Shown: positions 8,759 through 18,279, numbered from the stretch's first letter. The stretch: 64,000 nucleotides of DNA from Affinibrenneria salicis (GCF_008710095.1 NZ_VYKJ01000006.1:258318-322317), one strand, 5' to 3'. Program-made: numbers and translations. The notes: generated by a model from the letters alone, not told the origin.

Positions 8759-9877
8759 ATGAGCGCATTAAAACGTTATCCATGGTTGAGCCTGACCTTC
8801 CTTTTGCTGGTCATCGGCGTGGTCATGCCGCTGATGCTGGATATTTTCCGCCTGAATCTGGTGGGCAAATACCTGACCTATGCCTTTGTGGCGATCGGCC
8901 TGGTGCTGTGCTGGGGCTACGGCGGTATTCTGAGCCTCGGCCAGGGGATCTTTTTTGGCCTCGGCGGCTATTGCATGGCGATGTTTCTCAAGCTGGAAGC
9001 CTCGACGCCGGCCGACACCCGCATTCAGACCACTCCCGGCATTCCGGACTTTATGGACTGGAACCAACTGACGCAGCTCCCCTTATTCTGGCAGCCGTTT
9101 CATTCTTTCAGCCTGACGCTGCTGGCCGTACTGGTGCTGCCCACGCTGTTCGCCTGGCTATTGGGCAGCGCGATGTTCAAACGCCGCGTCGGCGGCGTCT
9201 ATTTCGCCATCATCACGCAGGCTGTTTCCGCCATTCTGACCATCCTGATTATCGGGCAGCAGGGCTACACCGGCGGTATTAACGGCATCACCGATTTACG
9301 TACGCTGCTGGGCTGGGATATTCGCACCGACCAGGCCAAATATATTCTTTATTACGTCAATATGCTGTGTCTGCTGGCCGTGATCGTGTTCTGCTGGTTT
9401 ATTTTGCACAGTAAGCTGGGGCGTCTACTGGTCGCGATTCGTGATAAAGAAGATCGCGTACGTTTCTCCGGCTACGATGTCGCCAGTATTAAAACGGTGG
9501 TGTTCTGCATCAGCGCCGTATTCTCCGCCGTCGGCGGCGCACTCTTTACCCTGCAGGTCGGCTTTATGTCGCCGGGTTTTATCGGCACCGTCGCTTCTAT
9601 TGAAATGGTTATTTTCTGCGCCGTGGGCGGCCGGCTGTCGGTAATCGGCGCGGTTTATGGCGCGTTATTAGTTAATGGCGCCAAAAGCGCGATTTCCGAG
9701 TCATTCCCGGAGCTGTGGACATTCGCCATGGGGGCGTTGTTTATCGCCGTGGTGCTGGTATTTCCTCAGGGACTGGCGGGACTGTATAGCGGATATATTT
9801 CCGCGTGGCTGAGCTGGCCGAAAAAACAGCTGCGCAAAATCAGCGTAAAAATCGCCACGCCGGTCGGGAAGGGATAA
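8759..9877 (+). CDS. urtC: Urea/amide ABC transporter permease (UrtC/LivM-like)
   Basis: A 372-residue permease, the second channel subunit of the urt-like importer. It carries about ten hydrophobic segments. The loop CWGYGGILSLGQGIFFGLGGY (residues ~46-66), diagnostic of the UrtC/LivM family, is present, as is IRDKEDRVRFSGYDV around residue 230. It has a clear AGGAG ribosome site and sits in the operon between the first permease and the first ATPase, with only 3 bp to the latter. Confidence 0.88.
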   Translation: MSALKRYPWLSLTFLLLVIGVVMPLMLDIFRLNLVGKYLTYAFVAIGLVLCWGYGGILSLGQGIFFGLGGYCMAMFLKLEASTPADTRIQTTPGIPDFMDWNQLTQLPLFWQPFHSFSLTLLAVLVLPTLFAWLLGSAMFKRRVGGVYFAIITQAVSAILTILIIGQQGYTGGINGITDLRTLLGWDIRTDQAKYILYYVNMLCLLAVIVFCWFILHSKLGRLLVAIRDKEDRVRFSGYDVASIKTVVFCISAVFSAVGGALFTLQVGFMSPGFIGTVASIEMVIFCAVGGRLSVIGAVYGALLVNGAKSAISESFPELWTFAMGALFIAVVLVFPQGLAGLYSGYISAWLSWPKKQLRKISVKIATPVGKG

Positions 9878-9880
9878 ATC

Positions 9881-10627
9881 ATGAAGCCAATTAAAGAAAT
9901 CATTCTTGCGGTGGAAGGGCTGACCGTTTCGTTTAACGGCTTTAAAGCGGTTGATGATTTTTCCATGTATGTCGACGAAGGCCAGATTTATGTGATTATC
10001 GGCCCGAACGGCGCGGGGAAAACGACGGTGCTGGATCTTATCTGCGGCAAAACGAAATTAACCAGCGGCAGTATTAAATTCAAAAATAAAGAAATCAGTC
10101 GGCTAAAGGAAAATAAAATCGTGCATGCCGGCGTCGGACGGAAATTTCAGAATCCGTCCATCTATGAAAATCTGACGGTATTTGAAAATCTCGAACTGTC
10201 TTATCCAAAAGCCCGGTCGGCTCTGGGCGCGCTTTTTTTTCGCCGCGATGAAGCGCTGACCCGGGCGATTCATGACGTGGCGCAGCAGATTTTTCTGGCC
10301 GATGCGCTGGACGTGCAGGCCGATTATCTCAGCCACGGCCAGAAGCAGTGGCTGGAAATCGGCATGTTGTTGATTCAGGACCCCAGCCTGCTGATGCTGG
10401 ACGAGCCGGTGGCCGGCATGTCGGTGGCGGAACGCCGGCAGACCGCCCAACTGCTGCGGCGAATCGCCAAAGGGCGTTCGGTGCTGGTTATCGAGCACGA
10501 TATGCAGTTTGTCGAAGACATTGCCGATCACGTGACGGTTATGCATCAGGGCAAGGTGTTATCCGAAGGCAGCATCGATAAAGTGAAAAACGACCGGCGC
10601 GTCATCGACGTTTATCTTGGACATTAA
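9881..10627 (+). CDS. urtD: Urea/amide ABC transporter ATP-binding protein (UrtD-like)
   Basis: A 248-residue cytoplasmic ATPase. Walker A GPNGAGKTTVLD lies near residues 44-55, the signature is LSHGQKQWLEIG (the His variant of LSGGQ usual for UrtD), Walker B is LLMLDEPVAGMS, and the switch His is in VIEHDMQFV. Homologues energise high-affinity urea or amide uptake together with UrtE. It starts 3 bp after the permease stop and ends 11 bp before the next ATPase, consistent with one transcript. Confidence 0.9.
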   Translation: MKPIKEIILAVEGLTVSFNGFKAVDDFSMYVDEGQIYVIIGPNGAGKTTVLDLICGKTKLTSGSIKFKNKEISRLKENKIVHAGVGRKFQNPSIYENLTVFENLELSYPKARSALGALFFRRDEALTRAIHDVAQQIFLADALDVQADYLSHGQKQWLEIGMLLIQDPSLLMLDEPVAGMSVAERRQTAQLLRRIAKGRSVLVIEHDMQFVEDIADHVTVMHQGKVLSEGSIDKVKNDRRVIDVYLGH

Positions 10628-10638
10628 GGAGCCTGACG

Positions 10639-11331
10639 ATGTTAACGCTCAGTCATTATGACGTCGCCTACGGCCAGAGCCGAATTATCAGCGATCTCAG
10701 CCTTGAGGTGCGCAGCAATGAAATTGTCGCGTTGGTGGGCAGAAACGGCATGGGAAAAACCACGCTGATGAAATCGTTAATCGGCATGATCCCCAGCCAG
10801 GCCGGCAGCGTGGCGTTTAACCACGAGGATATTTCAACGCTGAAAAGTTATCAGCGGGTAAGAAAAGGCATCGGTTTTGTGCCGCAGGGGCGCATGGTTT
10901 TTTCCACCATGACCGTTGAAGAGAATATTAAAACCGGCCTGCCGGCATCCGCGAATAAAAACGGCGTTCCGCACGATTTGTATGACATTTTCCCGGTGCT
11001 GCGGGATATGCGCCATCGACTGGCGGGCAATTTATCCGGCGGTCAGCAACAGCAATTAGTCATGGCGCGCGCGCTGGCCGGCCGGCCAAAACTATTATTG
11101 CTGGATGAACCGACGGAGGGTATCCAGCCATCGATCATTAAAGAGATGGCGAAAATATTGAGGGCAATTCGCGATGAGCGCGGATTAACGATTGTTGTTT
11201 CCGAACAGGTATTAAGTTTTGTCATGGACGTCGCCGATCGAATTCTGGTGATGGAAAAGGGCGCGATTGTACATCAGGAAGATCGTCAACGCGCGGATGA
11301 AAATAAGATCGCGGCATATTTATCGGTGTAA
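10639..11331 (+). CDS. urtE: Urea/amide ABC transporter ATP-binding protein (UrtE-like)
   Basis: A 230-residue ATPase of the LivF/UrtE class: Walker A GRNGMGKTTLMK, signature LSGGQQQQLVMARAL, Walker B LLLLDEPTEGIQ and a switch region VVSEQVLSFV. In this class the usual H-loop histidine is replaced by Gln/Glu, as seen here (SEQ). It pairs with the UrtD-like subunit. It has a GGAG ribosome site 8 bp upstream and is followed after 50 bp by the formamidase gene. Confidence 0.9.
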   Translation: MLTLSHYDVAYGQSRIISDLSLEVRSNEIVALVGRNGMGKTTLMKSLIGMIPSQAGSVAFNHEDISTLKSYQRVRKGIGFVPQGRMVFSTMTVEENIKTGLPASANKNGVPHDLYDIFPVLRDMRHRLAGNLSGGQQQQLVMARALAGRPKLLLLDEPTEGIQPSIIKEMAKILRAIRDERGLTIVVSEQVLSFVMDVADRILVMEKGAIVHQEDRQRADENKIAAYLSV

Positions 11332-11381
11332 ATATGCCTGTGTAACCCGTGTTAACCACACTAAAAAGTGAGAGGTCTATT

Positions 11382-12398
11382 ATGGGCAGTACCGGAAGCG
11401 TAAGTGCATGGGATGAAGCGTTATTAATTGCCGCCATTCAATATCCCGTTCCCGTGATTAAAGGACCGGCGGATATTCAGCTGCAGGTGGAGAAAATATG
11501 TAAAGCGGTCGACTCGACGAAAGCCGGCTATCCCGATCTGGATGTGATCGTCTTTCCTGAGTATTCAACCCAGGGGCTGAATACTAAAATCTGGACCTAC
11601 GATGAAATGTTGCTGTCGCTGGATAGCCCGGAAATCGATTGTTTCCGCGCGGCCTGTCGGCGCAACGATCTCTGGGGGGTCTTTTCCCTGATGGAGCGGA
11701 ATGAGGACCCGGCGCTGCCGCCGTATAACACGGCGATTATCATCGATAACCAGGGAGAAATCGCGCTGCATTACCGTAAGCTGCAGCCGTGGGTGCCGAT
11801 TGAACCCTGGATGCCGGGCAACATGGGTATGCCGGTGTGCGACGGGCCGAAGGGATCGAAGCTGGCGGTGTGTATCTGTCATGACGGTATGTTCCCGGAA
11901 TTGGCGCGCGAGGCGGCCTACAAGGGCTGCAACGTTTATATTCGGATCTCCGGCTACTCGACTCAGGTCAACGATCAGTGGATCTGGACCAACCGGACTA
12001 ACGCCTGGCAGAACCTGATGTATACCGTGTCGGTTAACCTGGCCGGCTATGACGAAGTGTTCTACTACTTCGGCGAAGGCACCGTCTGCAACTATGACGG
12101 CAATGTGATCCAGCAAGGGCATCGCAACCCGTGGGAAATCGTTACCGCCGAACTATTCCCGCGGCTGGTGGATAAAGCGCGGGAAAACTGGGCGCTGGAG
12201 AACAATATCTTTAACCTGGGCTGCCGCGGCTATGTCGGTAAGCCGGGAGGCGAACGGGCCAACTACCTGACATGGGTACGCGATCTGGCTAACGGCGAAT
12301 ACCGCCTGCCGTGGGATGAAACCATCAAAGTGCGCGACGGCTGGAAGTACTATCCCGACGGCGTGAAGCTGGGACCGCTGCCGAAAAGCGACGAGTAA
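11382..12398 (+). CDS. amiF: Formamidase (formamide amidohydrolase, EC 3.5.1.49)
   Basis: A 338-residue member of the nitrilase superfamily that hydrolyses formamide to formate and ammonia in the cytoplasm. The start MGSTGSVS, behind an AGAGG site, is chosen over an upstream in-frame ATG at 11349. With it, the catalytic triad falls at Glu60 (FPEYS), Lys133 (YRKLQPW) and Cys166 (CICHDGM), the same numbering as in Helicobacter pylori AmiF as I recall it. The central region ([19 protein letters not shown]) is highly conserved with AmiF rather than with the aliphatic amidase AmiE. As the last gene of the operon it gives the importer its metabolic purpose: formamide as nitrogen source. Confidence 0.93.
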   Translation: MGSTGSVSAWDEALLIAAIQYPVPVIKGPADIQLQVEKICKAVDSTKAGYPDLDVIVFPEYSTQGLNTKIWTYDEMLLSLDSPEIDCFRAACRRNDLWGVFSLMERNEDPALPPYNTAIIIDNQGEIALHYRKLQPWVPIEPWMPGNMGMPVCDGPKGSKLAVCICHDGMFPELAREAAYKGCNVYIRISGYSTQVNDQWIWTNRTNAWQNLMYTVSVNLAGYDEVFYYFGEGTVCNYDGNVIQQGHRNPWEIVTAELFPRLVDKARENWALENNIFNLGCRGYVGKPGGERANYLTWVRDLANGEYRLPWDETIKVRDGWKYYPDGVKLGPLPKSDE

Positions 12399-12753
12399 AT
12401 GCCGGGCGAGCGCGGGCCGCGCAGGGCGCCGGTTGAGCGTCTGACGCAGACCGCGCGTCGCCATCCCGCCAGGCGGCGGCCCAACGCCGCCGGCCCCTGT
12501 CCGGCCCGGATAGCTCAGGCCGCAAGCCGCGCTTAACTCTGCGCCCGACAGACTCGTCATCCTTCAGATTGCCGGCGCGTCGGCTACGACCCATGGTCCG
12601 GCCGTCCCCGGCCTCACCCCTGCGGGGCCAATGCGCTGTGCAAAACAATCACGTTTTCCCGGCAGCCCGAATTATTTGGCGTCTGGATTGGCTCCCCGGC
12701 CGCTTAATGAGCTGAACTGCCGGCGGACCGTTCGCCTGCCGCCTGTCTCGATT
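12399..12753. other. Intergenic region without recognised gene
   Basis: A 355-bp GC-rich stretch after amiF. Short open frames on the minus strand are low-complexity Pro/Arg/Gly translations without any recognisable domain. No clear terminator with a U-tract was found. It ends at the left boundary of a diverged MITE copy. Confidence 0.4.
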
Positions 12754-12917
12754 TAAATATCTTTGCATCATCGCGCTACACTTCTCTTCCTCTGACTGAG
12801 TATGATGCCGAAAATTAACTTTATCCGATTGTTTTTAATCATTTTTATCTCATTTTATCGGCAGCCGCGCGTTATGTCCGGATCGAGAGTGAAGCATCAA
12901 TGCGCGAAGCTATTTAG
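12754..12917 (-). mobile_element. MITE copy A (~164 bp, diverged)
   Basis: The 3' 65 bp align closely with the left end of copies B (46123) and C (57516) in reverse complement, including the terminal GAAGCATCAATGCGCGAAGC and TATTTAG. The other end (TTAAATATCTTTGCAT... then GCGCTACACTT) matches the opposite terminus, and the middle TGTTTTTAATCATTTTTAT matches the internal segment. It is the most diverged of the three copies. Its B-left terminus runs into the coding sequence of the PEBP gene and provides that gene's stop codon. Confidence 0.65.
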
Positions 12918-13589
12918 ATTATGCAGACTGTAGCTTACTTGCAGAGAGCCGGCGGCCAGAATATGTGGCTGTATACTCTGCATCAAGGACTGTTCAGTGA
13001 GCGGTCGGCCGGCGGCGCGGCTAATATTCAGGGCGAACACGCTGAATTTATAGCGATGTGGTTTTTCATCGTTCCAGGGCGGACAGGGGCCTTTGTAGCC
13101 GCCGTACGGGCCGTTGCGCATAAATGCGGCGAAGCCGTTGGGCTGCCGTACGCCATAGCGGGTTTTAACTAAAGGCAGTCCCTGCGGCGCGCGCGCCGAT
13201 CCCTCCACGCCGGCGGGAATGGCGTGCACTTCCGGCGGAATGTCGGTCAGCAGCCAGTGGGTAAAGGCGCGTCGCGCGGCGTTGGCCGGGATGATTCGCG
13301 CCGCTTGATTGATGTCGCTTAATTCCTGCGGTACGTCCAGATCCTGCATGATCAACAGCCACGATTTCGTGCCCTGCGGTCCGGCGCTCCAGCGCAGCGC
13401 GGGATTTTCTCCCGCTGCCGGCGAAATCTGCCGCGGGGCGGAGAGGCGGCAGGCGGCATAGCGCGCCGGCAGCTCCAGCGCCGGGTCGATATCGTCAGCC
13501 CATACCGTTAATGGTTGCGTCGCTGCGGCAGTAATGGAGAAAAAAAACGCCATGGCCGCGCTTATTTGTGCTGTCGTTAATCTGATCAT
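12897..13589 (-). CDS. Secreted YbhB/YbcL-type PEBP (Raf kinase inhibitor-like) protein
   Basis: A 230-residue exported protein of the phosphatidylethanolamine-binding family. An N-terminal signal peptide (MAFFFSITAAATQ region) precedes a PEBP core with PALRWSAGPQGTKSWLLIMQ, DLDVP, THWLLTDIPP and GPCPPWNDEKPHRYKFSVFAL. The ATG at 13589 has an AGGGTG site; a GTG at 13598 is the alternative. Function in bacteria is poorly defined; relatives bind small anions or lipids. The last six residues (LNSFAH) and the stop codon are encoded by the end of MITE copy A, so the native C-terminus was probably replaced. It stands alone, convergent with amiF. Confidence 0.85.
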   Translation of the reverse strand: MIRLTTAQISAAMAFFFSITAAATQPLTVWADDIDPALELPARYAACRLSAPRQISPAAGENPALRWSAGPQGTKSWLLIMQDLDVPQELSDINQAARIIPANAARRAFTHWLLTDIPPEVHAIPAGVEGSARAPQGLPLVKTRYGVRQPNGFAAFMRNGPYGGYKGPCPPWNDEKPHRYKFSVFALNISRAAGRPLTEQSLMQSIQPHILAAGSLQVSYSLHNLNSFAH

Positions 13590-13680
13590 CGTCGTCACCC
13601 TGTAAAGAACAGCGCTGATCTTATCAGCGGACGCGCTGCTGCCGACGCACAGAAAAGATCGGTTTAGCGTACAACAACGC

Positions 13681-14568
13681 TCATTTTAACGGCGAGCTGT
13701 CGAGGTAGCGCTGCAGTTGCTGTCTGAATCGCCTGACGGATCGATAGCCGGCGGCGAGCGCGACGTCATGCATCGCCATGCCTTCGTCCTTTAGCATGAT
13801 CATGGCCTGCGACATGCGCTCTTCCGTCAGCAGGACGCGTATGCCGGCGCCTTCGCGCATCAGTTTGCGCCGCAGGGTGGCGTTGCTCATGCCGAGTTCC
13901 GCCGCGAGAGCATCCAGCGTCCAGTTTTGCTCCGGATGCCAGCGAAAAAGCAGACGCACCGTTTCGGTTATGCTGGCGCTGCGGTTGACGGGGCGCAACG
14001 GCAGCGCTTTTTTCATGTCCAGAATGAGCAGCACTTCCATCACGCGATGTTCGATTAAGGTTGCGGGCAGCGCCGGATCGGTGATTCCCTCTGCGGCATG
14101 ATGGACGGCCTGAATCAGCGGGGTATCGAGAGGCACGGACAGTCGGTGGGTATAGGGCGTTGCCTGCCACTCTGGGTGTGCGCGAAAAGTATGGGTAATC
14201 AGCCGCTGCGGGAACCGAATGAAAATCGCCCGATAGACGCCGCTGCGGGCATCCGGCGCGTTAACGACATCGCCGCGCCAGCCGGCGGGCAAAGCCAACG
14301 CGGTATGCGCCGGGAAGGTCATATTGCGCCCCATCGTCACCAGCTGCTTGGCGCCTTCCAGAATCACGACCAGGGAGGGCTGGCGCAGAACCACATCGGC
14401 GATGCGTTCTTTGCTGTGGGTCACGAAGGAGAACAGCGCCGCGCCTTCCTCCGCGATGTGGCGCGCGCCGTCCGGCCGGTTATCCTGGCGGACGAAGTCC
14501 GTTAAACGCGTTATGGCGTCGGTTTGGTTGTGCAAAATGGCCTCACAGAGTATTTTAAGCGCCGGCAC
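13681..14568 (-). CDS. AraC-family transcriptional regulator
   Basis: About 295 residues with an N-terminal ligand/sensor-like part and a C-terminal AraC helix-turn-helix pair (WTLDALAAELGMSNATLRRKL and the second helix DVALAAGYRSVRRFRQQL), ending near SSPLK. The frame is open without an ATG up to 14682, which would overlap the divergent neighbour. A GTG at 14568 (VPALKILCEAIL) is therefore the likelier start, though uncertain. It is divergent from the CPBP protease gene, whose promoter it may control (inference). The inducer is unknown. Confidence 0.8.
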   Translation of the reverse strand: MPALKILCEAILHNQTDAITRLTDFVRQDNRPDGARHIAEEGAALFSFVTHSKERIADVVLRQPSLVVILEGAKQLVTMGRNMTFPAHTALALPAGWRGDVVNAPDARSGVYRAIFIRFPQRLITHTFRAHPEWQATPYTHRLSVPLDTPLIQAVHHAAEGITDPALPATLIEHRVMEVLLILDMKKALPLRPVNRSASITETVRLLFRWHPEQNWTLDALAAELGMSNATLRRKLMREGAGIRVLLTEERMSQAMIMLKDEGMAMHDVALAAGYRSVRRFRQQLQRYLDSSPLK

Positions 14569-14652
14569 TCTATCATAAACGCGTTGCGCGTATATCGCGC
14601 CCTCCCGGCGTGAGGGATATACGCGTCGCGGTGAAGACAAGGAACGGTGGCA

Positions 14653-15327
14653 ATGGCAGCCTGGGAAGAAGTTGCAGCACATAAAGAAACAAAAGGTTTT
14701 TTCTCGATGTTCGCGTTGATGGTGTTATTGAGTTTCGTTCCTTTATTTTTACCGAATCAGCAACGGTTGTATCAACTGGGTTTAATGTTCCCGCTTTTAT
14801 TTATCATCGAATTTAGCGTGATTATGCCGCTGTATTTTTATTTCTTTAGAAAAAAAGAGGGGCTCGGTAAAGGTCGTTTTAATGCGCGGCTGTTTTGTCT
14901 GTTGCTGGTTACGATTCTTGCTATACAGTTTATTCTGCCGACGCTATTGGGCATAACGAAAAGCGAAGGCTGGATGAGAGATCAGGTTTCGCTGCACGGC
15001 TGGATATTCATTCTTTCACAGTTTCTGCTGATTGTTATTGTCCCTGTCTATGAAGAGGTGGTCTTCAGGGGATTCCTGTACGGGGCGTTAAAAGCATGGT
15101 TCGCCAATAATGTCTGGTGGGCCGCGATTGTCTCTTCCATCATGTTTACTCTGCTACATACGCAATATACCGATTTTCGAACGTTAGCGATTTTGTTCCT
15201 GGTTGCGCTGTGTTTCACTGTCGCGCGGGTTAAATCAAACGGTTTGTTGATGCCCATTGCGCTGCATATCACTATGAACGGTCTGGTGTTCGGCATGATG
15301 ATCGCGATAACGCACTATCGCGCATAG
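14653..15327 (+). CDS. CPBP-family intramembrane glutamic endopeptidase (CAAX protease-like)
   Basis: A 224-residue polytopic membrane protein with 6-7 hydrophobic helices. The family catalytic motifs are present: Glu134-Glu135 with Arg139 (YEEVVFRG), His169 (FTLLHT) and His205/Asn209 (HITMN). Bacterial members cleave peptides within the membrane and some protect against self-made peptides or act in surface protein maturation; the substrate here is unknown. AAGGA lies 9 bp before the ATG at 14653, so the GTG at 14647 is less likely. A divergent AraC regulator lies immediately upstream, and a GC hairpin follows the stop. Confidence 0.85.
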   Translation: MAAWEEVAAHKETKGFFSMFALMVLLSFVPLFLPNQQRLYQLGLMFPLLFIIEFSVIMPLYFYFFRKKEGLGKGRFNARLFCLLLVTILAIQFILPTLLGITKSEGWMRDQVSLHGWIFILSQFLLIVIVPVYEEVVFRGFLYGALKAWFANNVWWAAIVSSIMFTLLHTQYTDFRTLAILFLVALCFTVARVKSNGLLMPIALHITMNGLVFGMMIAITHYRA

Positions 15328-15328
15328 C

Positions 15329-15362
15329 GGCGCTGCATCCGGGAAGCCATCCCGGCAGCGCC
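15329..15362 (+). terminator. GC-rich hairpin after the CPBP gene
   Basis: GGCGCTG...CAGCGCC with an inner CCGGGA/TCCCGG stem and a small bulge begins 2 bp after the stop codon. No U-tract follows, so it may act as a weak or Rho-assisted terminator. Confidence 0.45.
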
Positions 15363-15456
15363 TGCGCGCGCGTGACATATTCCTGACACAGTGGGGCGCT
15401 ATCTTTAGCCCGTTACTACGGGGGCGATAGTGTTTCCTGACCGATCAGGAGGACGT

Positions 15457-16023
15457 ATGGGCTGTGTCAGTAATATCGTTATCGTGCATGGACTTTCATC
15501 AACGCCGCGTCATCACTGGTTTCCGTGGTTACGACAACAGTGCGAAAACCTCGATACCCGCGTGATTATCCCTAAAATGCCGATGCCGCGCGCGCCCTGT
15601 GCGGATAAATGGCTGGCGCAATTGAACGAGACGATTGAAGCGCCGAATGAAAATACGTGGTTTATCGGGCATAGCCTCGGCTGTATTACCATTCTGCGCT
15701 ATTTATCCTCTTTGCATGAACGGCAAAAAGTCGGCGGTGTCATTCTGGTTTCCGGTTTTTTCCAGCGGGTCGAACAATATCCCGAGGTTAACGCGTTTAC
15801 CGAAGCGAAAATTAACTTTGCCCTGTTGCGCAAAATAATCAGACACCGTATTACCATCTTGTCGTCCAACGATACGGTGGTGGCGCCTCACCACACGGTT
15901 AACTTACGCGAACAGCTGGATGCGGAGCTTTATCAGTTCGCCGGCTGCGGCCATTTTCTCGACTGCGACGGTTTTCATCAGTTTCCGGCGTTACATAACA
16001 TACTGCGGGATTATCTGAACTGA
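15457..16023 (+). CDS. RBBP9/YdeN-type alpha/beta hydrolase
   Basis: A 188-residue single-domain hydrolase of the RBBP9/YdeN family (serine hydrolase, esterase-like). The oxyanion stretch IVIVHGLSSTPRHHWFPWL opens the protein. The nucleophile is Ser73 in GHSLGC, with the acid Asp139 (SSNDTVV) and base His166 (GCGHFLDC). The start is fixed by a perfect AGGAGG 4 bp upstream of ATG 15457; an upstream in-frame start at 15430 lacks a site. The substrate is unknown. It is a single gene, convergent with the EamA transporter gene. Confidence 0.85.
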   Translation: MGCVSNIVIVHGLSSTPRHHWFPWLRQQCENLDTRVIIPKMPMPRAPCADKWLAQLNETIEAPNENTWFIGHSLGCITILRYLSSLHERQKVGGVILVSGFFQRVEQYPEVNAFTEAKINFALLRKIIRHRITILSSNDTVVAPHHTVNLREQLDAELYQFAGCGHFLDCDGFHQFPALHNILRDYLN

Positions 16024-16032
16024 TGCCGCCGT

Positions 16033-16905
16033 TCAGCGGCGCCGTCCGGCCGGCGTCATGCGTCCGCCGCCGCTGACCACCGCGATAAAGATACCGCCGA
16101 GAATCAGCGCCGCGCCCAGCAGTTTACTGGCGTTGAGCGGGTCGCCCATGATCGCCGCGCCCATCAGAAGCGCCAGCGCCGGGCTGAGCAGCGAATAGGG
16201 CATGATGAGGTTGACCGGGTACTTCTTCAGCAGCCAATACCACAGCGAGTAGGCCATCAGGGAAGAACCGAGCGCGCTGTACAGTACCCCGAGCCAGCCG
16301 CGCCAGCCCGCCGTCAGCAGCAGCGAGATCTGATTATGCTCAAACAGCAGGGAGCTGACGGCGACAAACGGGATGGAAAACAGCGATACCCAGCCGCTCA
16401 GCGTCAGCGGCGCAATGGGCGGCGCGCGTTTGATCAGGATATTGCTGCAGGCCCAGCCGGCGGCGCTGGTCAGCAAAAACAGCAGGCCGCGCCAGGAAAA
16501 CAGCGTCGGGCTGCCGGCCATCACCGCCACCCCGGCGAACGCCAGCGCGATGCCGGCGACCTGGCGCGTCGACAGCGGTTCTTTCAGCCATAGCGCGGCC
16601 AGCAGCATCGCCATTGGCGTGCCCATCTGCACCAGCAACGCGGCGCTGCCGGCGTCGGTGTAGCGCATGCCCAGCGCCAGCAGCGCAAAGTGAATAAAGC
16701 CGAAGGTAAACGCCAGCAGCCACACCAGCCCGCACTGACGGCGCTGGAGCCGGGTAAACGGCACCAGCACGGCCGCAACGATAATAAAGCGCAGCATCAT
16801 CATCAGCAGCGGCGGCAGTTCCATCAGGCCGAACTTCATCGCCACCACATTAAACGCCCAGCCCGACACCACCAGCAGCAACAGCAGAAAATGGCGGCCG
16901 GCCAC
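16033..16905 (-). CDS. EamA/DMT-family transporter
   Basis: A 290-residue inner-membrane protein with ten predicted helices in two EamA repeats (about 5-135 and 150-285). Members export or import small metabolites such as amino acids and purines. It uses a GTG start directly after the amidase stop codon, with no gap, and is the last gene of the seven-gene operon starting at 22081. That links it to the same substrate or product as the nitrilase and amidase pair. The exact cargo cannot be read from the sequence. Confidence 0.85.
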   Translation of the reverse strand: MAGRHFLLLLLVVSGWAFNVVAMKFGLMELPPLLMMMLRFIIVAAVLVPFTRLQRRQCGLVWLLAFTFGFIHFALLALGMRYTDAGSAALLVQMGTPMAMLLAALWLKEPLSTRQVAGIALAFAGVAVMAGSPTLFSWRGLLFLLTSAAGWACSNILIKRAPPIAPLTLSGWVSLFSIPFVAVSSLLFEHNQISLLLTAGWRGWLGVLYSALGSSLMAYSLWYWLLKKYPVNLIMPYSLLSPALALLMGAAIMGDPLNASKLLGAALILGGIFIAVVSGGGRMTPAGRRR

Positions 16906-18279
16906 TTACGCCTGTTCCCGCGCCAGGGGGGGCAGGCGCCGGTGGTAATCGCTGTCCTGCTGAAAATGGATCGCCAGATCCAGCAGCCGATGCTCCGCGC
17001 CGTCGGCGCCGATCAGCTGCATGCCGATCGGCAGGCCGTCGGCGTCGAAACCGGCGGGCAGGCTGAGCGCCGGCAGCCCCGCCAGACTGGCCAGGCAGGT
17101 GAAGTGCATGTTGCCGGTCAGCACGCTCTCTTCCTGCTCGCCGATGCGGATCCGCGCCTGTCCTTTACGCGGCGCGGTAAACGGCAGGGTCGGAGTGAGG
17201 ATGACGTCTACCTGGTCGAAACTGCTCAGCAACTGTTGCCGCAGCACGCTGCGGTAGCGCTGAGCCTGCAGGTATTCAAGCGCGCTCAGTCCGTTGCCGG
17301 CCTGCAGCAGGAGGCGTACGTCCTCGCCGTATTCCTCGCTGCGCGCCGCTATCCACGGCGCGTGGATAGCGCTGGGCTCGGCGACATTGATCACGACCTG
17401 CGCGTTGACCGCCTGTTCCAGCCCGCTCAACGGCAGGTTGCAACAGCGTGCGCCGGCGGCGGCGAACCACGCCAGCAGCGCCTCGTACGCCCTGGCCACC
17501 GCCGGCTGCACCGCGCCGCAGTAATCCTCCAGCAGCCCGATGCGTAGCCCGGCCAGCGGCGATAGCGCCGGCGGATGCGGCTCGCCGGCCAGCGTCGCGT
17601 ATACCTGCGCGCAGTCCTCGGCGTAGGCCGCCAGCGGACCGGCGGTATCCATACTCCAGGCCAACGGGAAAATACCGTCGGTATCGATGCGGCCGATGCC
17701 GGGGCGCAGGCCGGTGACGCCGTTCATCGACGCCGGCAGCCGCACCGATCCTCCGGTGTCGGTGCCCAGCGTGGCCAGCGCGCTGCGCACCGCCGCCGCC
17801 GCGCCTGAACCGCCGCTGGAGCCGGCCGGGATCCGTTCGCTGTCCCAGGCGTTGCCGGTGGCGCCGTAGTGCGGATTATCGGTGGTGCCGCCCCAGGCGA
17901 ACTCATGCATATTGGTGGTGCCGATAATCAGCGCGCCGGCGCGTTTCAGCCGCCGCACCACCGCAGAATCGGCCGTTGCCTGCTGACCGGCCAACAGGCG
18001 GCTGCCGGCGTGCATTTCTTCGCCGGCGAGAGCGATATTCGCCTTGATCGCCAGCGGCATGCCGTGCAGCGGACCCAGATCGTAGCCGTTTTCCAGCAGG
18101 CTCTGGCAGGCGATGGCCAGTCGCCGGGCGCGCTCGGCGAACAGCTGGTTGAAGGCGTTGAGTGCGCGGGTCTGCGCTTCACGCTGCAGGCAGGCCTCCA
18201 GCAGTTCGGGAAAACTGAGCCGGCCGGCGCGTATGCGCCGTCCGGCCTCGCACATCGACAGACGCAGAATTTCGTTCAT
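16906..18279 (-). CDS. AtzE/HpxY-like amidase (amidase signature family)
   Basis: A 457-residue amidase-signature hydrolase with the Ser-cisSer-Lys triad: Lys79 (PLAIKANI), Ser154/155 (PAGSSGGSGA) and Ser178 (GTDTGGSVR). The start MNEILRLSM overlaps the upstream 71-residue gene by 4 bp. A pairing with a small AtzG-type protein is characteristic of AtzE (1-carboxybiuret hydrolase of cyanuric acid degradation) and of the HpxX-HpxY pair of purine catabolism operons. It probably hydrolyses a carbamoyl or amide intermediate supplied by the importer in the same operon (inference). Glutaminyl-tRNA amidotransferase function is excluded by the absence of gatB/gatC. Confidence 0.85.
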   Translation of the reverse strand: MNEILRLSMCEAGRRIRAGRLSFPELLEACLQREAQTRALNAFNQLFAERARRLAIACQSLLENGYDLGPLHGMPLAIKANIALAGEEMHAGSRLLAGQQATADSAVVRRLKRAGALIIGTTNMHEFAWGGTTDNPHYGATGNAWDSERIPAGSSGGSGAAAAVRSALATLGTDTGGSVRLPASMNGVTGLRPGIGRIDTDGIFPLAWSMDTAGPLAAYAEDCAQVYATLAGEPHPPALSPLAGLRIGLLEDYCGAVQPAVARAYEALLAWFAAAGARCCNLPLSGLEQAVNAQVVINVAEPSAIHAPWIAARSEEYGEDVRLLLQAGNGLSALEYLQAQRYRSVLRQQLLSSFDQVDVILTPTLPFTAPRKGQARIRIGEQEESVLTGNMHFTCLASLAGLPALSLPAGFDADGLPIGMQLIGADGAEHRLLDLAIHFQQDSDYHRRLPPLAREQA

